A stretch of DNA of 22,732 bases from an uncultured Collinsella sp. (GCA_937926755.1 CALBBA010000030.1:1-22732); one strand, 5' to 3'; shown: positions 1 to 8,812, counted from the first letter of the stretch. Translations and numbers: made by a program. The notes: a model not told the origin generated them from the sequence alone.

Positions 1-1
1 C

Positions 2-100
2 AGCCTGCGGCTACCCTCGAGAACCGAGCTCTACACCAACATTCGCGACACTACCCTGACCGCAGAAAGGCTTCGCTGTGAAGTATTTAGCGAGCGGTAG
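2..100 (+). CDS. 3' end of an unidentified gene (partial)
   Basis: An open frame runs from the window edge to a TAG stop, 32 residues, ending in TAERLRCEVFSER. The composition is protein-like, with many charged residues and no low complexity, and the frame has no internal stop, but it is too short to assign to a family. It would converge with the minus-strand gene ending at 389. It may be a true C-terminus or a chance open frame. No function is proposed. Confidence 0.35.
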   Translation, partial: SLRLPSRTELYTNIRDTTLTAERLRCEVFSER

Positions 101-310
101 CACTACGGAGCTGGCCTCTAGCTACAAAAAGCACCGCGATCGGTTTCGGCACCGGCGCCCAGCGCAATATTGACAGTGCCGTTATATGATATTCAGCCCC
201 AACAACCCAGTAAAATACACGCTATTCCCCGCGGCTGTGAGCCCATGACACTAATCATGCTGAAGTATCTTGTACTCCTCAACTGCATAGTCAGACCGCC
301 AGCAACAAAT

Positions 311-342
311 CGGCACCGGAGTCCACATCGGCTCCGGTGCCG
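311..342 (-). terminator. Strong hairpin, possible terminator of the ASCH operon
   Basis: A perfect 11-bp inverted repeat (CGGCACCGGAG and its complement) surrounds a 10-nt loop. It lies about 45 bp beyond the stop codon of the minus-strand ASCH gene. Read in that direction it is followed only by a weak T-rich stretch (ATTTGTTG), so a rho-independent terminator is plausible but not classical. The rest of 101-388 shows no convincing gene. Confidence 0.4.
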
Positions 343-388
343 CAGTGGAATAACAGCGGTTCCACATTGCAATTTGAAACGGACTTTC

Positions 389-766
389 TTACTCAACGTA
401 AACAAATGACTGAGGAGCATGGGTCAGATCGGGATTGTATTCAGACAGTAAAAGCGGGTTATCGAAAAGCCTAACGTTACCGAGCTCAATAGCACAGGCT
501 TGCTCAAGCCCAGAAAAATAAGAAAAGAAAAACTGTTCAGTAATTCCTGAGTCTTTATGAGTTTCTTCCCACAGCGCAGACGGAGTATCTTTGAGAACCT
601 TTTCGACTTCGACTTCAGCAACAACGCGACCAACTGGAAGCGTCTCATAAATTACGATCGCTTCAACATCGTCGCGGGCAAACACACGACGACGGTATTC
701 ATATTTTTTTTCACCAGATAAAATCCGTTTAACAAACTCGGATTTAATCGACAATAAAGCTTTCAT
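389..766 (-). CDS. ASCH-domain (PUA-like) protein
   Basis: A small protein of about 125 residues with an ASCH-type N-terminus: MKALLSIKSEFV, then the signature block SGEKKYEYRR, then a beta-strand-rich stretch containing PVGRVVAEVEVE. ASCH domains are PUA-like folds thought to bind RNA or nucleotides. One member, YqfB, is an N4-acetylcytidine amidohydrolase whose catalytic Lys lies in the equivalent G-x-K block; here that Lys is kept, while the YqfB Thr position is Glu. The start at 766 is preferred over the ATG at 772 because GGGGA then sits 6 nt upstream. The gene overlaps the GNAT-ASCH gene by 23 bp, which implies co-translation. Its biochemical activity is unknown. Confidence 0.75.
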   Translation of the reverse strand: MKALLSIKSEFVKRILSGEKKYEYRRRVFARDDVEAIVIYETLPVGRVVAEVEVEKVLKDTPSALWEETHKDSGITEQFFFSYFSGLEQACAIELGNVRLFDNPLLLSEYNPDLTHAPQSFVYVE

Positions 767-1802
767 CGGCATTCCCCAGCGCCATTATTCCATCCATTGC
801 ATCTTGAGATATGCGCTCGCAAACAAGACGCCCGTCATCAATAAACCCGCAATCCAACAATTGCTTGCGGTTAGGATAGCGCTCCAGCGGGAAGTTGAAC
901 AGAAGACAGATCAGCCAAGGAAACCTTTTCGTCTGCCAAAAGCGTCTCAATTCCTCTAACGTAAAAACCGTTTTACCGCGAACCTTTTTCAGAAAATCTA
1001 CTTCATCCCTGAAAAAGTTAAGATTGATTACCTTAACTACGGTACACACTGACGTAACGACCGAACGATAATGAGCTGGTCCCTCATAGTCAGTAGTTCG
1101 GTAAATAATAACCTTATCGCCTACCACCATATCCGCAGCGTTTTGCGAACCAGAAAGATATATTTTCTCAATCGAGTTCAAGCACCTTTCATCAATTTTA
1201 GGCTGGCCAAACTCACTTGTTAAATTAACATCGCCGAACAGCTTCTTATGATATTCAGGGCGTATGGACAATATCCAGCAGTTGCCCAAAGATCGGCTTA
1301 CAAAGGGATAACGACTGAAAGTGTCGTCATCGGAACAGGGCCTGGTCTTGTACAAAACCGTCTCCTGGTCTTTTGATCCCCAAAAACTAAAACCATATTT
1401 GTATAACAACTCAGCCAGCGAAGAGGTATTTTCGTTTTGATGCATTGTGACATAGACGAAATCCAACCCAGACCTGGCAAATTCGCGTAAAGCAATTGCG
1501 AGTAGGCGCTTTCCAATCCCCGTATGATGATCGAAATCAACCTTAAATGTACCGATCTTCAGGCGAGGAAAGTCCATCCGAGGGGTTACACCCTCTTCAA
1601 GACCACTTTCTTCTTTGAGATAAAGCATCGCAATCAGATTACCGCACGCGTCGAATGCGAAATAAGCGCACTCTCCACCTAGTGATTTCTTGTTAAACCA
1701 TTCATCAAAACCAGCATAGGAAGATCTAAGGCTATCGAAAAAGGGCTCGCCCAGGTCAACTTCAGAGAACGATAACGGTTTAATGTAATCGTCTTGAACC
1801 AT
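744..1802 (-). CDS. GNAT acetyltransferase fused to an ASCH-like C-terminal domain
   Basis: About 352 residues. The first half is GNAT-like: the acetyl-CoA loop appears around the GIGKRLLAIALREF segment, followed by VYVTMHQNENTSSLAELLYKYGF, the usual end of the fold. The second half carries GDKVIIYRTTDYEGPAHYRSV, TSVCTVVKV and a VFTLEELRRF block, which resembles the PUA/ASCH beta-barrel often joined to GNAT domains. The ATG at 1802 is preferred to a TTG at 1814; it begins 4 nt after the stop of the upstream ASCH gene. It is sandwiched between two separate ASCH proteins. RNA, aminoacyl-tRNA or nucleoside acetylation is a guess from the domains. The substrate cannot be read from the sequence. 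Confidence 0.7.
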   Translation of the reverse strand: MVQDDYIKPLSFSEVDLGEPFFDSLRSSYAGFDEWFNKKSLGGECAYFAFDACGNLIAMLYLKEESGLEEGVTPRMDFPRLKIGTFKVDFDHHTGIGKRLLAIALREFARSGLDFVYVTMHQNENTSSLAELLYKYGFSFWGSKDQETVLYKTRPCSDDDTFSRYPFVSRSLGNCWILSIRPEYHKKLFGDVNLTSEFGQPKIDERCLNSIEKIYLSGSQNAADMVVGDKVIIYRTTDYEGPAHYRSVVTSVCTVVKVINLNFFRDEVDFLKKVRGKTVFTLEELRRFWQTKRFPWLICLLFNFPLERYPNRKQLLDCGFIDDGRLVCERISQDAMDGIMALGNADESFIVD

Positions 1803-1806
1803 AGTC

Positions 1807-2148
1807 TCAACCAATCCCTAGAGCATCGTTGATATCAACAGGGTTTTGAAGCTTGGCGACCCATAAAACTTCAGGGCCGCCAACCGAAACAGAAGGAAAT
1901 AACTCATAGAAGGTATCGACGTCAACACCAGAACGCTCAATAGTCTGTTGATCGGCGCTTCGGCCAACACGCTCACCTCGATCACCAGTATAAGTCCCAA
2001 GAAACGCACCTGTCTCGCTATCCAGGTAGCATATAATGTCGACTCCCTCCAACGAAGAATCTCTGATTTCATATTCTTTTATGCCGTTGCGAATCAAATC
2101 GAAAATAGATGGTCGAATTTTAAGCGTGGCTACCGTGCTCTTCGTCAT
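1807..2148 (-). CDS. Small ASCH-like protein
   Basis: A 113-residue protein. The N-terminus TLKIRPSIFDLIRNGIKEYEIRD matches the ASCH pattern of a helix ending in G-x-K-x-x-E-x-R. The rest (DIICYLDSETGAFLGTY and a Trp-containing C-terminal strand) is compatible with a small PUA-like barrel. It is the first gene of the ASCH/GNAT/ASCH set. Its stop at 1807 lies 4 nt before the next ATG, and it follows the tail-anchored protein by 37 bp, so the run probably forms one transcript. The Shine-Dalgarno is weak (GGA near the ATG). The family call rests on the short motif and is moderate. Confidence 0.6.
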   Translation of the reverse strand: MTKSTVATLKIRPSIFDLIRNGIKEYEIRDSSLEGVDIICYLDSETGAFLGTYTGDRGERVGRSADQQTIERSGVDVDTFYELFPSVSVGGPEVLWVAKLQNPVDINDALGIG

Positions 2149-2185
2149 GACAATCCAATCATATAAAGGACGACCTATTCGGCGA

Positions 2186-3115
2186 TCACAAAACCAAACG
2201 AATTAAGACTTCGCTCAGAAGGTTTAATAGAAGAAGAATAGCAAGGTAAAAAAGTAAAGTAAGAAAGGTGATGCGTTTCCGCGAAAACTCTAGCTGCAAC
2301 GAAGTATTACTGTCAGATATAAGCCACTGATATACAAACATGTCGCAGCCACTTGAGTGCAGGATTGCATTGCCGTCTTTCAACCGGGGCTGGTATTTTT
2401 CCCAGGCGACTTTTTCCAATGGCCTAACCCTATACGGCGTAAGAAAGGAATTTACTTCCCATTGCCGCGGAGCAATTACTGCGATATGCGTTTCGTCAAT
2501 ATCGGTTTTCGAGTCCACGAGCTTACTAACAACTGAACTTGGAAGGCCCCTAACTTGATTGACAGCGATTGAGTTCATAGTGCGGAAAGGAACAATAGGC
2601 CCTGTTATTACCTCCCTCATATCATCGGGACCAGACAGCAAGTCATCAAGCGACACGAAGGGCAATCGTATTCTGAAGTACAAAGACGAATAGTCGTGGG
2701 GAAAAACCGAGGGGTCGTAGCAAAACGAAAGGAATGTTCCTCCCTCCAGATTATCGACAGTCAACCAACCGTTCTGCGAAATAGGAAGGACCAACAACGA
2801 ATCACCACGGGCATCCGTAACTACCGTTCGGTTAAGACGGCATGTGGTTTCGCAGTCCTGATTGAATAAAACTTGGTTGAATTCGCTATCACGAAACGAG
2901 GGAGCGAGGTCAACAACATCGTTCTTTTCAATTTGGAACGGAACGAAAATGAAAAACCCCGAAATATCATCCCTGTGTGGAATCTGGACACCAAAATCTA
3001 TCTCAGAAGTATGTCCGACATCGGCCCACACATTGATTGACAAACTAAGCGGCGCAACTGCATTGCCATCATTTAGCACTCCAATAGCGAAGCTATCATA
3101 CTCACGTTGTGCCAT
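2186..3115 (-). CDS. Unknown tail-anchored membrane protein
   Basis: About 309 residues that I cannot assign to a family. The body is soluble and beta-rich, with several Cys residues (FNQDCETTCRL). The last 30 residues form one strongly hydrophobic segment (LTLLFYLAILLLLNLLSEVL) with no signal peptide at the front, so a C-terminally anchored protein with its bulk in the cytoplasm is likely. The start at 3115 (MAQREYDSF) is chosen over an upstream TTG at 3154 because AGGAG lies 6 nt before it. It sits between the UbiA-like gene (gap about 120 bp) and the ASCH cluster (gap 37 bp), so it may belong to the same accessory operon. Confidence 0.7.
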   Translation of the reverse strand: MAQREYDSFAIGVLNDGNAVAPLSLSINVWADVGHTSEIDFGVQIPHRDDISGFFIFVPFQIEKNDVVDLAPSFRDSEFNQVLFNQDCETTCRLNRTVVTDARGDSLLVLPISQNGWLTVDNLEGGTFLSFCYDPSVFPHDYSSLYFRIRLPFVSLDDLLSGPDDMREVITGPIVPFRTMNSIAVNQVRGLPSSVVSKLVDSKTDIDETHIAVIAPRQWEVNSFLTPYRVRPLEKVAWEKYQPRLKDGNAILHSSGCDMFVYQWLISDSNTSLQLEFSRKRITFLTLLFYLAILLLLNLLSEVLIRLVL

Positions 3116-3234
3116 TCTCGTCTCCTCTGCCCCACTTTCAATGTCTCCAATCAATCTTACCCTTCAATAGAGCTCTCGATCGGTGCAGCGAGTCGAGCGC
3201 CCTCAGCAATTGCCCGAGGCGAACAGCAGCCTTC

Positions 3235-5541
3235 TCACTCCCCCTTCTTCTTGCACAGCACGTCTATCGCATGCTCGCCCAGGATCGCGGTGGACAGCTT
3301 CAGCGCGGCACCCTTAACGGCGTTGATGAAGTTCTCAAGAAACGGAGCGTTCATGTCGTAGTAATTCATGTTCCTAAACAGTGCATAAATCGCGAGGAAT
3401 GCTTGGGCAATGACCACTACAACACTCATTGCATGCGCGTTGAAGGGAGACTGGGAAATCCAGATCAAGGGCCTTAAGCATAGCTGGGCAAACCATTCTC
3501 CGACGAACAGCGATCCATCTTGGGCAGTCTCGATAAACCCATAGGGCAAATAGTTGCGCATGAGGAATTCGATAACAGATAGGTAAAAATCAGAACAGAC
3601 AAGCGAGGCGACCAATGCAACGCACTCAACAATAATCAAAACGATTGAAACAGTGAAAATCATGCTAAGAACACCCTTGTTGGGCACACAATCAGCCAAA
3701 GTAAACAGTACAAAACTTAATCCCAAGGAGAAAAAAGAATAATAGCAAGGAAGAAGCCAAATGGAGAACCAGTGCAAAAGAAGGATCGCCAGCAATGCTG
3801 TCCAGTTCCAAGGTTCATTCAAGCTCCACTGCACCCGCAGCGGGTAAAGGTCACACGCTCTCGACCCCAGTCGATAACCAAGATAAGCGATGTGGGGCTT
3901 TTTGAATTCAACTACACGAGGTTGCGTAATAGATGGCAAAATAACCCCATTGGCATCTTTCTTTAATTGCAGCCAGCTCTTAGCAGAAGCCCTCTTTGCC
4001 GCAGACGCCTCATAGTTCCAGGTTATATAAACAAAAGCACAACCATACAAGGCGCAGGCAACAATCAAGAGAAGCAGCATGCCTACCCTATAAGGAAACT
4101 CCGAAATTCCACCGGACACGAGTCCGAATAAATACGGGTCAAATGCAAGAAGACCGGCGCAAAAACGTAACGGATATCCATAAAGAACAATCCTAAGAGT
4201 ACCAAAGCACATCTTAAAGACGTCATGCGAGCGCGATTCCTCTTTAGGATCAATGTATCCAAAGTATTTCGCAGATTTGAATAGATTCATCCCACGCAAA
4301 ACCGGCGACCCATCATGGCGCCGAACATATTCGCTCCAAAGCAGCTCGCCTTTAGCCCTAGCTCTCTCATAGAAGCAGGCAATAATGAAGACCAAAACGT
4401 ATGCAAAGCCCAGAATAAAGGCAAGGTAAGGGTCACCGGGAACCGGATGACCATATAACGTGGCGCCGTCTGCCCATATAGTCGCACAAACCAAGAATGC
4501 AGCAATCGCTTTAGCAACGACAACAAGCATGGCGACAATTATTGTATGCCGCTCATTTCCGCCGCCAAGCAATGGAAGTCTATTTCTGCCCACACTCTGC
4601 GGGTTTGTCCTATCCTCCGCAATGCCCCTAATATCATTGATGAGATAACGCGCTTGGTAGCCACAGATGTCAACGACAAATACAAGCAAGAAGAACCGGA
4701 AGAACCACTCTCCAAGGGAATAGCCTCCTCCCAGGGAAGTACCCAACAAAGCCCCGCCTAAATAAAAGAAGCTTTTCATTGAATCGCGAGGACGCGTGTA
4801 CAACAGACGAAGGAACTTACCCCTAAATTGCGAGAAGTAGTGACCCGGCCTATTCTCCTCAGACACCTCATCGCTATTCTCTCGATATTCCTTAGGGACA
4901 CTATCTACGTTAAGCTTCAGTATCTCTTCAAACGTCAGCCGACTGTAATCAGTAGCTATGAAGTAGCAGTACAAAAGATATATAAGAGCGGACATAACAA
5001 CCAGCGGCAGCAGAAGCCTGACCCATTTATTATGCACGGTAAGCAGCAATAGCAAAGAAAGCAAAACGCACCCGATAACAAGCGATACAAGCGCAAGTGC
5101 AAAATGCACATAGTGCCTACGCGCACCCCTATTTGTAAGGTGATGAATGTTGGCAGTAATTAAACGAGAAGAAAACTGGTTCCAACCCAACGCAATAGCC
5201 CCATCGCCCGTCGGGACTATCTCGGAAATCCTCTTTTCGATCATTTCCATATAGTGATAGCGAAACATGCGTTCCTGGCCGATGCTGGAGCCGTAAAAAC
5301 CCGCAACAAGAATCACACAGGCTGCAATCGTAGCAATTCCCTCATTCTTCCAGGGAATCGCATTTTCAGAAGCGCCAAATCCGGCCGCAACAGAATACAA
5401 AATGGCGAGCGCAGCAATACAAGCAACAAGGACCTGAACGATATGATCCAAAGACACTCTCTGGTCCTCGCGGGCTTCATCAAGCTCAAATAGAAGCCAC
5501 TCAAGCTCTTCTTGATTGCTGTCTTCTTTAGGGTCACTCAT
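3235..5541 (-). CDS. Large polytopic membrane protein with UbiA-like prenyltransferase motif
   Basis: About 768 residues with a charged cytoplasmic N-terminus and many predicted membrane spans. Near residue 300 the stretch YLINDIRGIAEDRTNP followed by GRNRLP closely resembles the first Asp-rich motif of UbiA-family prenyltransferases (N-D-x6-D-R-x-x-P-x5-R-x-x-P), which binds a prenyl diphosphate through Mg2+. A clear second Asp-rich motif is not obvious, so activity is uncertain. UbiA proteins are usually about 300 residues. Here extra membrane domains precede and follow the core; the N-terminal one, with two hydrophobic pairs around an RMFRYHYMEMIEKR helix, looks like a separate module. The start at 5541 has AAGGA 8 nt upstream, unlike the ATG at 5548-5550. 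The lipid substrate is unknown. Confidence 0.65.
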   Translation of the reverse strand: MSDPKEDSNQEELEWLLFELDEAREDQRVSLDHIVQVLVACIAALAILYSVAAGFGASENAIPWKNEGIATIAACVILVAGFYGSSIGQERMFRYHYMEMIEKRISEIVPTGDGAIALGWNQFSSRLITANIHHLTNRGARRHYVHFALALVSLVIGCVLLSLLLLLTVHNKWVRLLLPLVVMSALIYLLYCYFIATDYSRLTFEEILKLNVDSVPKEYRENSDEVSEENRPGHYFSQFRGKFLRLLYTRPRDSMKSFFYLGGALLGTSLGGGYSLGEWFFRFFLLVFVVDICGYQARYLINDIRGIAEDRTNPQSVGRNRLPLLGGGNERHTIIVAMLVVVAKAIAAFLVCATIWADGATLYGHPVPGDPYLAFILGFAYVLVFIIACFYERARAKGELLWSEYVRRHDGSPVLRGMNLFKSAKYFGYIDPKEESRSHDVFKMCFGTLRIVLYGYPLRFCAGLLAFDPYLFGLVSGGISEFPYRVGMLLLLIVACALYGCAFVYITWNYEASAAKRASAKSWLQLKKDANGVILPSITQPRVVEFKKPHIAYLGYRLGSRACDLYPLRVQWSLNEPWNWTALLAILLLHWFSIWLLPCYYSFFSLGLSFVLFTLADCVPNKGVLSMIFTVSIVLIIVECVALVASLVCSDFYLSVIEFLMRNYLPYGFIETAQDGSLFVGEWFAQLCLRPLIWISQSPFNAHAMSVVVVIAQAFLAIYALFRNMNYYDMNAPFLENFINAVKGAALKLSTAILGEHAIDVLCKKKGE

Positions 5542-5550
5542 ATTTGGCAT

Positions 5551-5930
5551 CCTTATAAGTAAGGGACGAGCAGTTCGTACAAATCACAGCGCGCTCAAGC
5601 AAAAAAGAACACAATTGCTCGACCCCTACGAGTAATACTGGAGACACCGGTTCTTCGCTCAGCAACAATTAAAAAACGCTATTGATCGTTTGCACCCAAA
5701 GATTGGTTAACCGGCATGACAACCCCCAATAAACAATCGACCGAATTGAAAGGTCAACAAACGGATGTTAACGTCATGCTCCAGGCAGTGAACGCCCGAG
5801 GTAATAGTACTCCCTGACACTTTTGAGGATCGCAGCACTCTAAATATTTTTCGTCAAACGGAAGCCTAAAAAGCATGCAGTCAGAGCACAACTTGCGGTC
5901 TACCTAAGTAGTGCTCAAGCTCTGGGAGCG
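5551..5930. other. Gene-free stretch upstream of the UbiA-like gene
   Basis: I see no credible coding frame, strong promoter or repeat here. It must carry the promoter of the minus-strand accessory operon, but no pair of hexamers with good spacing stands out. Its right end may include degraded sequence of the transposase remnant. Confidence 0.4.
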
Positions 5931-6186
5931 AACATGTTGGGCCGGATCAGGACGAACAGCGGGATTGAGCGCATCAACCGCGAGATCAGAAGGAGGGCGC
6001 GGGCCGTCGGGACCTTCCCGGACGGCAACTCGGCCCTCATGCTGGTGACGGCGAAGCTGAAGTGCATAGCGGAGCACGAGTGGGGCAAGAGGATGTACCT
6101 GGACATGTCCAAACTGGAGGGGATAGATGAGCTGAAGGGAAGGGCAGAGGGCTATAAGAGGACGGGGCCGAGGACAGCTAAATCAA
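5931..6186 (+). pseudogene. C-terminal remnant of an IS256-family (Mutator-type) transposase
   Basis: The plus-strand frame reads IRTNSGIERINREIRRRARAV, then GTFPDGNSALMLVTAKLK, then EWGKRMYLDM. This is the conserved C-terminal end of IS256/Mutator-type transposases, including the N-x-x-E-R-x-N-x-E-I-R-R-R block. Only about 85 of roughly 400 residues remain. The N-terminal and catalytic core are missing and the frame runs on into unrelated sequence overlapping the acyltransferase gene on the other strand. It is an inactive scar and lies exactly between the accessory operon and the polysaccharide locus, suggesting a past insertion or recombination boundary. Confidence 0.8.
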
Positions 6187-6213
6187 TTTGCAAAATAATC
6201 TTGTCGGTACCAT

Positions 6214-7281
6214 TTAGACCGCGAAGAATTTCTTTATACTACTGCTTCTTTTAGACAGCGCAATTACACCGGCGGCGGTAAGGAGAGAAGCTACTACCGT
6301 GAAGCAAAACAGCGCCAAATGATTCACATCACCATTCGAGGTCACATCAGATTGTCTGCTTCCACAAATCTCAAATACATATAAAGCTATGAACATCATA
6401 TGGGTGAGGTATATGACGGTGCTCGCCTTCCTCATTCGAGTAAACATAGGAAGCCGGCTCTGAACCCCCCCCCTGATAGACAACAAAACTATCCCGCCAG
6501 CGATCAGTGCGCAGAAAAGCAGATGCTGGTCGCTCGAGACATAGAAGCAGCCAAGAACTCCGGTAGCGATAGCCGCCGTGATCACCTTAACATCGATATT
6601 TTGAATCGACTCCGGATTCATTCCAAAGTACATTCCAAGAGCAATATAGAAGAATCCTTCAAATAAGCCGTTTCTCGTATTTCCAAACATTAACGAGTAG
6701 ATCTTGACGGGTAAAGAGATCGCAGTCGGAGCCCCCTCCCACTTAAGGAGCAGCGATAATCCAAAGCCCCCAAGAAGGAACAGAAATGAGATACCCAAGA
6801 TGTTTCGCGAAGACATTCCCTTTCTCAGCATGGTATAAACCAAAATAAAGCCGACAACGCTAGCAAGGAGATACCAGAGCGGCCATGATAGCCGTCCCTC
6901 TCCCAACAAGAAAAAGCCACGGGCCTCCAGAACCATAGCCTTGATCAGCGAAACTCCATCAAGCCAATACCCCAGGCAATCGATGGGTATATATACCAAA
7001 AACCAGGCGAAGTACAGCCATACAAATTTACTTATCGTCGACCTCACGCGGCATGAGCCAGCCGAGATGCGCTCTTGGAATTGCGCAGGACGAAGCCCTC
7101 TAAAGCAGAGAAAGGACGATACGACAAAGAAAAATGGAACCGAGACGCTTTCAAGCACATTCAGGACTCGTGAGGCGAACGGTACATCAATTCCATACAA
7201 CGGGTTAGCATGAACCGCCACAACCAAAACAGCCATGATTAACTTCAGAAGATCAAGCGCTGGGTAAACGGTCTTTTTCAT
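6214..7281 (-). CDS. Acyltransferase-3 family membrane protein
   Basis: 355 residues with about ten membrane spans. The N-terminus PALDLLKLIMAVLVVAVHANP carries the conserved His of the acyltransferase-3 family, which O-acetylates or otherwise acylates polysaccharides in the membrane. SVPFFFVVSSFLCFRGL and VIYLTHMMF near the C-terminus also fit. GGAGGGG lies 5 nt before the ATG. It is the last gene of the polysaccharide operon, 106 bp after the flippase, so it is likely a decoration enzyme. A G9 tract within codons for IRGGV (about residue 270) makes it a candidate for phase-variable expression: one base lost or gained truncates the last quarter of the protein. Confidence 0.85.
   Translation of the reverse strand: MKKTVYPALDLLKLIMAVLVVAVHANPLYGIDVPFASRVLNVLESVSVPFFFVVSSFLCFRGLRPAQFQERISAGSCRVRSTISKFVWLYFAWFLVYIPIDCLGYWLDGVSLIKAMVLEARGFFLLGEGRLSWPLWYLLASVVGFILVYTMLRKGMSSRNILGISFLFLLGGFGLSLLLKWEGAPTAISLPVKIYSLMFGNTRNGLFEGFFYIALGMYFGMNPESIQNIDVKVITAAIATGVLGCFYVSSDQHLLFCALIAGGIVLLSIRGGVQSRLPMFTRMRKASTVIYLTHMMFIALYVFEICGSRQSDVTSNGDVNHLALFCFTVVASLLTAAGVIALSKRSSSIKKFFAV
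6465..6473 (-). repeat. G9 tract inside the acyltransferase gene
   Basis: Nine consecutive C on the plus strand (G9 on the coding strand). The assembled length keeps the frame open. With G8 a TGA follows 10 codons later; with G10 a TGA follows about 31 codons later. Slippage would therefore switch the full protein off. Confidence 0.85.
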
Positions 7282-7387
7282 CTACACCCCTCCAGTCAAA
7301 GTCTTCCTTCAACAAGGAGATCAGAGTTCTTCTAACAGGATTCAATATCTTTAACGGCTCCAAATAATCCGAAAGTAGATTCTGCAA

Positions 7388-8812
7388 TTAGGCTCTTTGC
7401 CCAACCATTCTTCTTTTCCACCAATCAAGACCGCTGTGGATAGCCTGTACATATCCAAGCCCGGTACGTTTTAGAACATATTGTGGCCAATGCCAATTGT
7501 TGTAGCAGAGCTGTGGAATTGCCTGACCAACTACAAGACCCCAGGCTCCCCAGCTAAAGGCGCCACACAAAACGCAACTTACGCAGATTCCAGCAGCAGT
7601 TGATACCAAATACGCTTTGAAGTACGGAATCTCGTTCATGCTAACAATAATGTTGCAAAACAGAGAGTGCTGATTAAGCAGGAAGTAATAGAGGGCAATA
7701 CCCAGGAACAAAACTGGATCGCAAATGAAATCATGCTTGAAAAGCGTGAGTATCGGCAGGCATGCCGTTACAAGAACTGTAGCGACAATATACATGCATA
7801 CATAGCAGGAAATACCGCGTTCGACCACCGCCTTCTGAGTCTGCTTGTCATCCCTGACATAGGCAGACTGGAAGGTGGGAAAGCATGAACGTAAATAGGC
7901 ACTTGAAATCTGGTGGATCGCCGTCGCGAACTGCAACATGACGGAATACGTACCAGTTTGTTCAAGCCCTAGGAAAGCCGAGCAAAGCAGCGATGTTGCC
8001 TGCGTGGCGCCATACCAGGCTAGAGATACGACACCATCACGCCACGCCACAAACGAAACCGTCTTTAGAACGTCAAGCATTTCGTCCTTAGAAACAGCTG
8101 CGGCATCGGATTTAATCCCCTCTTCGACGTCATGATGGCTCCGAAATGTCCTAATCGCAAATAACCTCAGCAAAGTGCTGTAGGCCAAGAAGCCGAGTGC
8201 GGCAGCGAGAAGGCTCAAGCCACAAAACAGAAGGACCGCCGTAATAGCAAGCTGCCCAATCCTGGCAAGCGTTTTAGCCCTGTTCTCACCAGCAACGTCT
8301 CCAAGCCCACGGAGAAACGTGAGACAGTAAAGAAAATATAAGTTAGTGAAAATGGAAACGACAAACACAATCCATGCAGGCAACGAACCCTCAATTAAAA
8401 AAGAATCGGTGACATAAGAAACGTAGAAAGTTCCCAACGTTGCCGCAACAAATAACGCGATGAGACCCAAGACGGCGTATATCGTTTTAGACGTATCAAG
8501 AACGACGCGCATCAAGTGCCAGTCAACTTCTCCATCAACAGAAGAATAGTCGCAGCCTTGTTTGGTCAGTTTCTTTGCCCCGCTCAGGCAATAAAGAATG
8601 TTGCGGGATAAGGTAGAAGTAAAACCGAATTCAAGCAGCTGTGCAAAACCCGAAATGGCTACGAACACGTACCAGAGACCGATTTGAGCACTCGATAAAA
8701 AAGATAGGAGTAGCGGCAAGAGTAAAAAGTTACTGCCCATAGACGCGATCGTGCCGACATAATTCCAAATCACATCTCTTTTGGAGACGGTCACTTTCTT
8801 GCTTTCGGCCAT
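7388..8812 (-). CDS. Wzx-like polysaccharide flippase (MATE/MOP superfamily)
   Basis: 474 residues with about 12 to 14 hydrophobic spans, a short basic N-terminus (MAESKKVTVSKRDVIWNYVG) and the pattern of polysaccharide-biosynthesis exporters: NFLLLPLLLSFLSSAQIGLWYVF, an early loop ELGF/EFGFTSTLSRN and a long central cytoplasmic loop. These proteins flip undecaprenyl-linked repeat units across the cytoplasmic membrane. The ATG directly follows the stop of the upstream GT4 gene (TAAATG), with GGAGG 11 nt upstream. Together with the Wzy-like protein it indicates a Wzx/Wzy-dependent pathway. Confidence 0.85.
   Translation of the reverse strand: MAESKKVTVSKRDVIWNYVGTIASMGSNFLLLPLLLSFLSSAQIGLWYVFVAISGFAQLLEFGFTSTLSRNILYCLSGAKKLTKQGCDYSSVDGEVDWHLMRVVLDTSKTIYAVLGLIALFVAATLGTFYVSYVTDSFLIEGSLPAWIVFVVSIFTNLYFLYCLTFLRGLGDVAGENRAKTLARIGQLAITAVLLFCGLSLLAAALGFLAYSTLLRLFAIRTFRSHHDVEEGIKSDAAAVSKDEMLDVLKTVSFVAWRDGVVSLAWYGATQATSLLCSAFLGLEQTGTYSVMLQFATAIHQISSAYLRSCFPTFQSAYVRDDKQTQKAVVERGISCYVCMYIVATVLVTACLPILTLFKHDFICDPVLFLGIALYYFLLNQHSLFCNIIVSMNEIPYFKAYLVSTAAGICVSCVLCGAFSWGAWGLVVGQAIPQLCYNNWHWPQYVLKRTGLGYVQAIHSGLDWWKRRMVGQRA

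Noticed and set aside
169..195. TTGACA with downstream AT-rich sequence as a promoter
   Set aside because: No -10 at 16-18 bp and no plus-strand gene downstream.
713..721. A8 tract in the ASCH gene as another slippage site
   Set aside because: Encodes the conserved Glu-Lys-Lys-Tyr of the ASCH motif; A runs of this length are ordinary in AT-rich coding DNA, so it is weak evidence.
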